From Leishmania mexicana MHOM/GT/2001/U1103 (lineage: Eukaryota > Euglenozoa > Kinetoplastea > Trypanosomatida > Trypanosomatidae), in assembly GCF_000234665.1 (NCBI RefSeq), contig NC_018335.1, positions 558,001-622,000 on the forward strand: a DNA stretch of 64,000 bases, in the 5' to 3' direction. Position numbers and translations under genes: made by a program. This document shows, one piece after another, positions 19,424 through 28,384 of the stretch. Position 1 is the stretch's first letter. Every line of letters begins with the position of its first letter. A model generated the notes under the pieces. It was not told the DNA's origin and ran no database searches. It saw only the letters and a list, made by a program, of their open reading frames with translations.

Positions 19424-20563
19424 TCATTCATCGCACTCCGAGCAACACACCATGTGGCGTGCATCGGTGTACAAGAGCCACAGAAGTGCATTTGGCACAC
19501 AGTGCTTACGGTAGAAGCCACCGAAGGGAAAGAGGAGGTAATGGTGCTCCGCGATCAAGTCCTCAAGGTGACGAATCGGGCATCCGTCAGGTGTGTAGAA
19601 GCCCTGTGAGGCTGGCTTGCAGTCGGTCAGCTTCGCCGCCTTCTCCACCACGTCTTCGAAGTAGCGGTATCGCCCTCTAACAAGGACACGCGTCGGATGG
19701 CGAGTGCGCGATGCCACAGAGCCACCATAGCAGGGCCACACGTTGATCCAGAAGCTGCGCGGATCCGCCAGGCCGCTGTACCAGTGCAGACTGCCCTGAG
19801 CGTTGAGCTGCGCTGACAGAACGCAGGACAGCGACTCTTGTGATTGCGGGGTATCCTCTTCTACACGACAGCCCCGCGGAACGCTCCATGGCAACCCATG
19901 CCCTTCACAGACACTCTCCCTCCCATCCTCGGAAAGAGAAAGCGGCACTGCAGGCGAGCAGCTCAGCTGTTCCATCTGCTGTGGCACGGCGGCTGTGACA
20001 TATGCAGCAGAATCATTTTCATCGTGACTATCTAACCCGTCATTCCCCAAGGTTAGCCTGGAGGGCGGGGATGGAGAGCAAGGCAACGAGGAGTGCAAAG
20101 GCGCCGTCACGTCGCGTGGTCTTGGCTTAGAAAAGAGGTTGGCCAGGAGGCAGTGATGGTCTGGGTGTGGCACAGATGTGGTGCGCGCATCGCCCGCCTC
20201 TGCGAGCGTCTCGGGCACGTCATCTCCTGCTGCGTTACCCCGTGCATCGGCAACCTCACTGCTGCTGGAGGAGGCGTGCAAAGGTCCCATATATTTGTCA
20301 TGTGCCTCCGAGGTAGCTGGGGATAGAAGAGTACCTCGTCGCGGCGCTGCCTTATCCGATGCGTCGCAGGGAGCGTTTCCTGCGTCCACCTTGGATAGAA
20401 GAGCAAGAACCCGCTGACGTTGCACCTCAAGGGCTCTGCTCTCCTCCGAGCACGAGTACTCGGATGCACCGATAGCATTGAGTATGTTCTCGAGTGATTC
20501 ACGTAGCTCGGCGGCCGGTAGGGTCACCAGGCCATCGGAGAAAGGAGTTGCGGAGGCATCCAT
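19424..20563 (-). CDS. Protein with a C-terminal doublecortin-like (DCX) domain
   Basis: The protein has 379 residues from ATG 20563 (the frame above it opens only with GTG). Residues 1-260 are low-complexity and Ser/Asp/Glu/Pro-rich, probably disordered. Residues ~288-353 resemble a DCX domain: a VLVRGRYRYFEDVVEKAAKL strand-helix, then GFYTPDGCPIRHLEDLIAEH (the 'LYT.DG..v..LDDL' block), then YLLFPFGGFYRK. DCX domains bind microtubules; trypanosomatid members occur on cytoskeletal structures, and a flagellar or subpellicular site is possible. The C-terminus ends with a cluster of three Cys. Function beyond microtubule binding is unknown. Confidence 0.8.
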   Translation of the reverse strand: MDASATPFSDGLVTLPAAELRESLENILNAIGASEYSCSEESRALEVQRQRVLALLSKVDAGNAPCDASDKAAPRRGTLLSPATSEAHDKYMGPLHASSSSSEVADARGNAAGDDVPETLAEAGDARTTSVPHPDHHCLLANLFSKPRPRDVTAPLHSSLPCSPSPPSRLTLGNDGLDSHDENDSAAYVTAAVPQQMEQLSCSPAVPLSLSEDGRESVCEGHGLPWSVPRGCRVEEDTPQSQESLSCVLSAQLNAQGSLHWYSGLADPRSFWINVWPCYGGSVASRTRHPTRVLVRGRYRYFEDVVEKAAKLTDCKPASQGFYTPDGCPIRHLEDLIAEHHYLLFPFGGFYRKHCVPNALLWLLYTDARHMVCCSECDE

Positions 20564-22181
20564 CCTCACAGCTGTGTATGATGCTCTGTTCCCCTGTCAG
20601 CATTTCAAGCAGCGAGAAGGATCAGCGCAAGCGTCCTGCGCCTTCCTGACCTCCTCTCCCTCCTAACGCAGGATAATCCTTGTAGCGCAGCGGAGCGAAG
20701 CGCAAGATCCAGGAAGAGTTCGCCGCTGTGGCGGCTTTTCGTTTTCCTTTTCTGTCCGCTTGAGGACAGGTGAGAGGTGAGTACGGTACAAGCGCCCGGG
20801 AAAGAAGCTGACAAGGCCCGCTCGTCTCTGCGAGTGACGCCTGCGTAGTCGTCGGATAACACTAGTCATAAAACATAGCCGTCAACAGTGAGAGTCGCAC
20901 ATCTTTTACGTGTGTGCGTGCGTGTTGCTCTGCAGCACCCGTGTGAGTGCTACGTCATTGCAGCGGAGCACACGAAGAGAGTACAGCGCGCGACAGATGT
21001 GCAAAGAAGGTGAAGGACAGCGGAAAGTGGCAGCACCCATCTGAACCGCACAGCCACACCACACAGGCATGCAAGAGAACGCGGCAGCGGAGAGGGAGCC
21101 GCGCGAAACATCGGGACTCCCGTAGACAAGCGCTCACTGGCATCCCATCGCAATCATTCCGCCAGAGACACTCGTGTGCGCCTGAACAGCGCTATAGTTG
21201 TGTGTTGCATCCACACGGCGGATTTCGCGCTATCTTGTCAAAAGCCCAGCACAGGTATCCCCCGTTGCCATCTGAATTAACATGCCACACGTACTGCTTT
21301 TTTTTCCTTTTCATATCGACGTGGCCCTCATGCACGTCGTGGGAGAGGTCCTACCATATGTGCCCGCGCTTGCGGATGTTTTTTTTTTCCTTTCTGTGAC
21401 ATGTAACAGGGCACGTACGGACTTGAAAGAGAGGGGGACCGCTGCCTCCTCCTCCCCCCTCCCCTTCCCCCGTTCGCAATTCAAAAGACAAGGGCTTAGA
21501 TCAATACAGGGAAGACAAAAAGAAGAGCAAGAGAGGCTAATAATGTGCAAGACGACACCACAACGTCCAAGGAACACACGTGATCAGAGGCACCGACACA
21601 ACACCCATGCATACATACATACACACAGACAGACAGCGTAGAGAAACACCATCGGGCGCTGCACGCTCTCGCTAGAGAGGTATATAAAATGGTTTCCTTC
21701 TTGTGGCGAGTGGCACAGCTACAGTAGTGCCAAAGAAGCCACCATGCAACAATACGCACAGCCGATGCCAGTCAACTAACTACGTCAGCGTTGCATCCCC
21801 GAGAGGGTTCGAGAACGCAAACGAGCAGGGGTGGGAAACCCTGCAGACCAGGCCACCCTCGCACACCCGAATAAGATGGGAGGAGGGTGGCAAAGGAGGA
21901 CAGCGTCCCACGCCGGGAGCACTACAAAAAAAAAAGAAACGAACCACTCATGAAGGGGGGAAGGGGGGTCGAAAAGACCAGGAAAATGTTTAGACGCACT
22001 GAAAGATAATGCAGGGCAACGAAAGCAAGACGGGGCAACATGTGCCTTTGCACTAGCTGCGTGGCGCCCTTCAACGGTGGATATTGGCTTTCTGTGAGAA
22101 AAAAACGCGCGCGCCTACTCACCCGCCCCCCTCCAGGGATACTGACACAAAGATACACCCGTGGGTACCTCCCGGCACATT
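20564..22181. other. Intergenic, 1.6 kb
   Basis: No gene recognised. It includes poly-purine and poly-A stretches near 21298-21312, 21380-21390 and 21924-21935 and CATA/CACA tracts at 21606-21635. Minus-strand frames at 21496-21759 and 21922-22158 are hydrophobic by base composition only. Confidence 0.5.
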
Positions 22182-24341
22182 TTAGGCCTTCAGCACCGGA
22201 CGAGCGCCGAGGATGCTAGTAATGTCTGCCTTGTCCAGTTCTTTTTTCCCGAGAAGCAACTCTGCCAGCTTCTGGTGCTTGTCCTTGTGAGCTAGCAGGG
22301 TCTTCTCTGTGTGCACATAGGCCGACTCGACAAGCGCGCGGGCCTCGGCCTCCACCTTGGCGTGCAGATTCTCCGACCACGTCATCCACGCACGGCCGTC
22401 ATTCTTGTCGTTTGGCTTGAAGGCGAGCTGGCCAATTGTTTTGGACATGCCGTACTTGAGAAGCTTCTCCATCGCCAAGCGCGTGGCACGCTGTAGGTCG
22501 TCCATGGCGCCAATGGAGATGTCCTTCTCGAAGATTCGCTCCGCGGCGCGGCCGCCCATAAGCACGCACAACTGCGAAAAGAGAAACTCGTCCGTCTGCG
22601 GCTCCATCGCCTCGTCCTGCACCTGCTGCGTGTACCCGCCGGCCCGACCACGGGGAATGATGGACAGCTTGATTACGTCCTTCTGCAGCGGGTTTGTCCA
22701 GGCCATAATGCAGTGGCCTACCTCGTGGTACGCGGTGCGGTGCAGCGACGCGTTGCTCATGCGCTGACGGTGTTTCTTGCCGATGAGCACGTCGTCGATG
22801 CTGTCCTGAAGCACCTCCAGTGGCACTACATCCTTGCCATTCATGGCCGCGTTGAGGGCGCCTTCGTTCACGATCGTAGAAATCTGCGCCGGCGACACGC
22901 CAGGGGTGCGGTCCGAGAGCACGATAGCGTACTCCTTGTTGCTAACGCCGGGAATCACCTTGATCGACTCGGGTTTGGCGTCCTCTGTGACCAGCGCCTT
23001 CGTCTCTGTAGCGACCTTCTCACTGCTGGTCAGGGCAGCCGACGAAGACGCCTGCGCGGCACCGCTGCCACCCGCCTCGGCCTCATTGCGCGTCTTGAAC
23101 ACCTGAACCTTGGGCTTGCAGTTCGGGTCACCAGTGATGATGCGGTTGAGGTAGAACTCGAATAGCTCACAGCGCGCCTTGTGATCCGGCATGGGAATGG
23201 TCACCTTGCGGTCAAACCGACCCTCGCGCAGAAGCGCCTTGTCGATTGCCTCCGGATAGTTCGTGGCGGCAATCACCACAATCGCCTCCTTGCTCGTCAA
23301 GCCATCAAGCTCGGCGAGAAGCTGGTTGATGGTGCGGTTTTCCTCGCTGCTGCCGCCGCCGCCCATGGAGCGGCCACCTTGGTTGCGCGAGCCGATCGCG
23401 TCAATCTCGTCAATGAACACAACGCATGGAGCCGCCTTCTTGGCCTCCTCGAAGAGCTCACGCACACGTTTTGGGCCGCTGCCGCCAAAGATCTCAATAA
23501 AATCGGCACCCGAGCAGCTAAAGAACGGCGTGCTTGCCTCACCGGCCACAGCGCGGGCCAGCAGCGTCTTGCCGGTGCCAGGCTGCCCGGTGAGCAGGCA
23601 CCCTTTCGGCAGCCGCGCGCCAAGGCGAGTGAACTTGGTGGGCTCCTTCAAGAAGTCCACGTACTGCTTCAGCTCCTCCTTCGCTTCAGGGATGCCGATG
23701 ACATCCTTGAACGTCGTCCCCTTCACCTCGGTGCGAAAGTTCTTCGGCTTCATCGGGTTCATCATGTCCATGAGCCCACTCATCATGTTCGACGATGCCC
23801 CCGCACCACCCTTGCCTCCTGACGCGGCAGTGGAGCCGGTCGCACTCGCCATGGCGTGCATGTACTTGCGCCGGAAGTACCAGATAGGGCCAACAAAGAA
23901 CGCCACGTTCACGACAAGGGGTACAATCCAGCTGACGGCGCTGCCCCAAACCGGCCCAGAGGGACGAACAACGCCATCGTGGAAACCCTTGTAGTAGTCG
24001 TCATCCTGGACCGTCGGCTGATACACCGGCGGCATGCGCGCGGGCTGCTGATGCAGCGGCTGCGCCGTGTAGCTATACTGCTGCGGTATCATTGGCTGGG
24101 GCTGGTAGTTGTAGCCGGCATAGGTTGACGGCGGTGCACCTATGCCTTCTCCGGGCACTGTGTACGGATTTTGTGCATAGCCGCCGCCTTGGCCGCTCTT
24201 CTGCTGCTGAGGAATAGGGGGTGGTTGCAGTGAAAGCTGGCCTCCGTATGCCTGCTGCGGCGGCATCTGCTGCTGTTGCTGCTGCACGCTGTACATTTGC
24301 TGGAACAGCGATCCGCCAGGCGAGGCGTCGTTCTGGTTCAT
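22182..24341 (-). CDS. FtsH-family AAA zinc metalloprotease (M41), mitochondrial type
   Basis: The protein has 719 residues from ATG 24341. Residues 1-125 are Gln/Pro/Tyr-rich with a poly-Gln run. One hydrophobic segment lies at ~135-157. The AAA module follows: Walker A GQPGTGKT (~252-259), Walker B CVVFIDEIDAIG (~306-317), and the second region of homology ATNYPEAIDKALLREGRFDR. The zinc motif HEVGH is at ~539-543 and the third-ligand region GAMDDLQRAT at ~611-620. Such proteins are hexameric inner-membrane proteases that degrade misfolded membrane proteins. Odd points: an Ala/Ser-rich insert of ~55 residues in the small AAA subdomain (~408-465), and no classic presequence. Motifs do not separate i-AAA from m-AAA; one membrane segment leans to i-AAA. 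Confidence 0.95.
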   Translation of the reverse strand: MNQNDASPGGSLFQQMYSVQQQQQQMPPQQAYGGQLSLQPPPIPQQQKSGQGGGYAQNPYTVPGEGIGAPPSTYAGYNYQPQPMIPQQYSYTAQPLHQQPARMPPVYQPTVQDDDYYKGFHDGVVRPSGPVWGSAVSWIVPLVVNVAFFVGPIWYFRRKYMHAMASATGSTAASGGKGGAGASSNMMSGLMDMMNPMKPKNFRTEVKGTTFKDVIGIPEAKEELKQYVDFLKEPTKFTRLGARLPKGCLLTGQPGTGKTLLARAVAGEASTPFFSCSGADFIEIFGGSGPKRVRELFEEAKKAAPCVVFIDEIDAIGSRNQGGRSMGGGGSSEENRTINQLLAELDGLTSKEAIVVIAATNYPEAIDKALLREGRFDRKVTIPMPDHKARCELFEFYLNRIITGDPNCKPKVQVFKTRNEAEAGGSGAAQASSSAALTSSEKVATETKALVTEDAKPESIKVIPGVSNKEYAIVLSDRTPGVSPAQISTIVNEGALNAAMNGKDVVPLEVLQDSIDDVLIGKKHRQRMSNASLHRTAYHEVGHCIMAWTNPLQKDVIKLSIIPRGRAGGYTQQVQDEAMEPQTDEFLFSQLCVLMGGRAAERIFEKDISIGAMDDLQRATRLAMEKLLKYGMSKTIGQLAFKPNDKNDGRAWMTWSENLHAKVEAEARALVESAYVHTEKTLLAHKDKHQKLAELLLGKKELDKADITSILGARPVLKA

Positions 24342-25882
24342 TGTGGGCGTTCGTTGCGTGCCCTCTTTCACGAATAATAGGAGGTGTCCCACCACGTAGG
24401 AAAGGGCGTCGGAGACAAATACGCACAGGTGCTGCAGGGCGAGGAGGAGGAAGCGGTCAAGAGAGGCACACGCAACTGATATGCAGAGGGTCGGTTTACA
24501 GCGAGAGAGAGAGATCGAGCAAGGCGAAATGCGTTGGAGCTCCCAGCGACGCCAGAGAAAGCAAACGGCGCAACCACACCGCAAAACAACAACAAAAAGC
24601 TAGCAATGTTCAAAGAAATGAAGACAAATATATGAGCTCTGTGCGTGGGGTCAGGATTCCGTCGACGCAGAGGCCTTGATGGGCAGAGAGACGGAGTACG
24701 GCACACGCAGCGTTCGGTGGAGACACGGGGAGAGAGAGAGGGGAGGAGTGACGGACAGACAGCAGAATCGGTGCCTCGCTTCGCGCAGTGGAGGACAGAA
24801 GTACAACAGCTCTAAGAAGATGCAGCTTGATGCCTGCTTGCAAGTGATGCGATCACTCGACGTTCTACCGACAGATTCCCGCAAACGGTGGGGCACCTGA
24901 AAAGGGGGGAGAGGGGCGATCTCCGTCTTAGAGGAGTCTCGCCATAGAATTCATGTACGTTGTGTGTGTATGATTGACCGTGTGCCGTCAAGACCACCTC
25001 TGCAGGCGCAGCTGTGAGTGCTAGTAAAGGAGGGTGAACAAGCACAGCCAGGCATCATCCATGCTTCCTCACCTCCTCCCACGATGAGAGGGAAAGAGGG
25101 GGGATGAAACGAGGCAAGGAACATCATACCGAGGCCCTTTAGCGAGCCAGCACACTTGCCCCAGTCAAGTCAACTGCGAGGCGGTGCGTGCGATCGCGCC
25201 GCTTACACCGAGGTCACACCGGCGAGCGTATAGAGCGTCGCAGAGTAAGATACAGACACGCGTTTATGCTGTGTTTGTATACGGGCGCGACTGATGAGCA
25301 ACCGGCCCCTCCATCACCCTGTCTCGCCGCGTTGACGGCGTCAAAGGTGGACTTTGGATGGCGCAGGACTTACTCTGAAAACGAGGGCAGTGAAATATAG
25401 CTGAAGAGAACGGGTAGCATCAGGTCACGGCGGCCCCTCCCCTCCCCCACCCCCGTACAGATGAGAGCTAGAATACAGTTTGTCACGGTCACACGACACC
25501 AAAGAAAAAAAGAAAACAATGATCACATGTGAAACCAAACCTCGATCGCTCCTCCCCCGCCCCGTCGAACCGCGCCGCCACGTCCGGAGAACAGCGTTTA
25601 CAGATCAACCCAACAAAGCAACCACAGGAGCGCACCTAATCACGTTACCACCCCCCTCCTCCTCACCATCGACACCACCACAGGGACCGGGGACCTCACT
25701 GGTTGGACGACGAAAACAAAGATCGTGATGATAATAAGAGAAAGAGAGCCAGCACGACCTCTTTGGCCGCATTGCCCGACCGAGACACGCCATCAACGCA
25801 GTACTCACATTCGCTCTGTACGAGGCCCTTTCTCCGTCATACAGCATGGCTTTACCTCTACTTTGCCCTAACCTGCCGCACG
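24342..25882. other. Intergenic, 1.5 kb
   Basis: No supported gene. The FtsH frame stays open to 24584, but an AG after a pyrimidine tract just upstream of 24341 makes that extension unlikely. It also has a short GA-rich stretch near 24500-24515 and another near 24731-24742. The rest shows no structure that I can name. Confidence 0.5.
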
Positions 25883-26372
25883 TCTCCCCCTCCCCATCGC
25901 GTCCGTGCGATGGCAGCGCTGCAACAGCCTTACAGCAAAGCACCGACCCAGCCCTCCGAGGCACGGCCTCGCCCTCAAAGTATACCCAGACGCCCGCTCC
26001 GCAGGGCCCCTCACAGCCGCGCCCATCATGCCCGTCGCCACCCCTCGTGCATCCCCCATCGGGGGCGACACTCAGCCTCCCCACCACACCAGTAGACCGT
26101 GTGAGGGCCAGGGGGGAGGGAGGGGCAGGATACGTCCCAGCCGCGCTGGCACGCCGCCTAAAATCACATGGATGGCGCCACCCTGCTGACACGGTCGCGG
26201 GTCGCTGCGACGCCACGCCGTCCAGGGCATGACCGCCGACGTCAGCAGCGATGCATCGCGCAGACCCCCCTCCTTACGTCGTAGGTGCCTGGCCGCGTCA
26301 CAACCAGATGTGGTCCGGCATTTGGCGGAGGATAGCAGGAGGGTGAAGGGGGAGAGAGGGGAGGGCGGCTGG
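25883..26372. repeat. Dispersed repeat copy 2, SIDER-like
   Basis: This is the direct-orientation partner of 16852-17347. Differences that I can see include GCGATGG against GCGAGG, CCCCCATC against CCCACATC, CCGTCCAGG against CCGTTCAGG, CTGGCCGCG against CTGGGCGCG, and GGTCCGGC against GGTCCCGC. It lies about 600 nt downstream of the last stop of the broken gene at 26967-27591, the same relation to a coding region as copy 1, consistent with an ancestral 3'UTR position. Confidence 0.85.
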
Positions 26373-26966
26373 GTTCTGAGCCACCATGCAATGACCTGGG
26401 TGTCCCGCCATCGGGGTTCGTCAGGTTAAACGAAAAAAAAACGTGCGATTTGTGCGTTCATGAGACCCGCCGTTCATGGGGGTGCGTGGGGGAAAACCAG
26501 GCGCTATCATGAGCACTTGCGTATGCTGAGAGAGAAGCAATCCGTGGCCGCTGCTTCACTACTCTTCCCCGTTGCCGTGGCGGTTTGCCGGGACTTCTAG
26601 TCGAGGTGTACACATCGTCTGAATTGACCACAGGGAGGAGCAGAGCAGCGTATAGCAGAGGCACGTCCATTAAAGATGCTGGAAACGAAGCCGCTCTCCA
26701 TGCACCATAAACAGCTTTTTCCACATCGTCTAGGCCTTAGCGAAGGCGAGGGTCACGAACCGCTGCAGCTGCGGGAGACGCTGTTCTCTTTACTGGCGGC
26801 TTGGCAGAGAAAACGCCGAGTCTCTCCCAGCCTACTTGTGACAAGCTAGATCAATTGTACGCCACAGTGGAGTCCTATGCGTTATCTGCCGCACTTTCCT
26901 CGCATCGATGCATCTTGAGAGTACCCTGAAAGCGCCCTCGGTGGTGGAGAAAAGCGGTATCCTCAT
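26373..26966. other. Intergenic between the repeat and the broken gene
   Basis: Nothing gene-like. A nine-A run near 26431-26440 follows the repeat end by about 60 nt; it could be unrelated or an A-rich tail if the element reads on the plus strand. Confidence 0.45.
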
Positions 26967-27591
26967 TTACGCCGCCAAGGAGCAAAGGCCAGGAATACTG
27001 CCTGTATTTCCGCGCACCGCAGAAGACGCGCCGCTGCCGCTGTTGCGACTCTGCGGAACGCTCACAAATCGGTGAAAGGCCTCGAAAAACTGGTGTTCAC
27101 GAAGAGCTTCCTTCACGGTTGTGACGACACTGGGTGCAGTACCCGTCATGCTCTCCCACGCACTCATGTGCCCCCTCAACCGTCACTTCAGCAGCGTAGA
27201 TTCGTAATAGCCTGTGCCGAGCGGCACCCGTGCATTCAGTTCCTCGCACTCCAGAACCCGCCGTCGTGTCCGCTCCTGCGCAAAAAGGATGTGGGACTGG
27301 TAGTGCACCAGCACCGGCTGCAGCTGCAGCCGGATGGAATCCTCCGTCTCGCCACGCCAGCGGATTGTCTGGAGTTTGACGGAATCGGTGCTGCCCTCTT
27401 ATCGCCACTGGTATGCAACACCCGTGATGCCACTCTTTGCAGCCGCTTCTGCGGCATGTCCTCCCTGCAGGCTTTCCCGGACGGGAATCAAATGTGGGAT
27501 GCGCTCCGCCTCGAGCAGAGATCCCCCTCTGCTGCACATCCTGGAGGCCACCAAAACACGTGATCATCGACGGAGCTGCACTGGTGTTCAT
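26967..27591 (-). pseudogene. Broken gene of unknown family (two in-frame stops)
   Basis: One minus-strand frame reads from about 27591 to a stop at 26967-26969. It has strong Leishmania-like codon use (many CTG, GTG, GAG and CGG codons) but is interrupted by TAA at 27399-27401 and TGA at 27183-27185. Coding-like blocks include LLEAERIPHLIPVRESLQGG, SIRLQLQPVLVHYQSHILFA and AWESMTGTAPSVVTTVKEAL. The same-frame continuity across both stops argues for a decayed gene rather than chance. A further coding-like stretch in another minus frame lies upstream (about 27700-27960) and may be its frameshifted N-terminal part. I do not recognise the family. Confidence 0.5.
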
Positions 27592-28384
27592 GCTTGGTTT
27601 GGGGATGCTTGCCTACAGTGGTACGTGCTGCATCATATAAAAAGGAAAGATGAGGAGCGTTGCGGTCGTCGTTGCCACCGTGTCCACAAAGGACAGACGT
27701 AGGTGAGCCGCTATGCGACCGAGCTTTCTTGCAATGAACAAGGTTGTAAAGCGATGGCACACAGCGTGCAAATGCCTCGGTGTACGCTTGGGCGATCAAT
27801 CGAAGCCACCGCCGGTGCTGCGGCGCACAGAACAAGAAGATGAGGTAGGTCAGCCTCGAGAGGCAGCCGTTGAGTGCGGAGGTACACCACAGCGTTGGTG
27901 GCGCGCTGGGCAACTCAGTTCGCCTCTGTTCACGGCTACCGAAAGCGTATGCCTGCGTCACCGTCATGGAGAGAGGAGGTGGTGAAAGGAAATGGAGAGA
28001 GAGTGAGGGAGGGGGTGACGGCACGGGAAAGCGTAGTGGCCAGAAGAGTGGAGCGCGGCGGCAGCCGAGCGGCAAAGCAGTCCGCAAGTAGGAAGCGCAC
28101 GTCGTGGCCTCTCTCGACCCCTCTGCTGCCAGTAAGCGGAGAGGGAAGCGGCGCGTGCTGGAGTCACGGTTGACCACAAAGCAGGCGGCTCCTTGTCCGT
28201 GTGGCACCACGACGGTGCAGCATGTCATTGACCGCTCTTTCGAGATTACTGCACAAGCACTCACGATGATCCGTAAACACGACGTAGACATCCGCTGCTT
28301 GATTCCCACAGCCAGGAACACTGTTACCCCTGAAAAGATCGCGGCTGCCTCAGGCAGTGGCTACGCCACCTCATCCGGTTCCTG
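27592..28384. other. Intergenic or relic region
   Basis: A 277-residue minus-strand frame (27488-28321) covers this stretch. Its part at about 27700-27970 (FLFCAPQHRRWLRLIAQAYT) looks coding-like and could be the shifted 5' part of the neighbouring pseudogene. The rest is low-complexity. No intact gene is supported. Confidence 0.4.

Noticed and set aside
27488..28321. A 277-residue minus-strand open frame as an intact gene
   Set aside because: Most of it is low-complexity (Pro/Ser/Leu runs from pyrimidine tracts) and it has no recognisable domain; only a central part looks coding-like and is mentioned as a possible pseudogene fragment.
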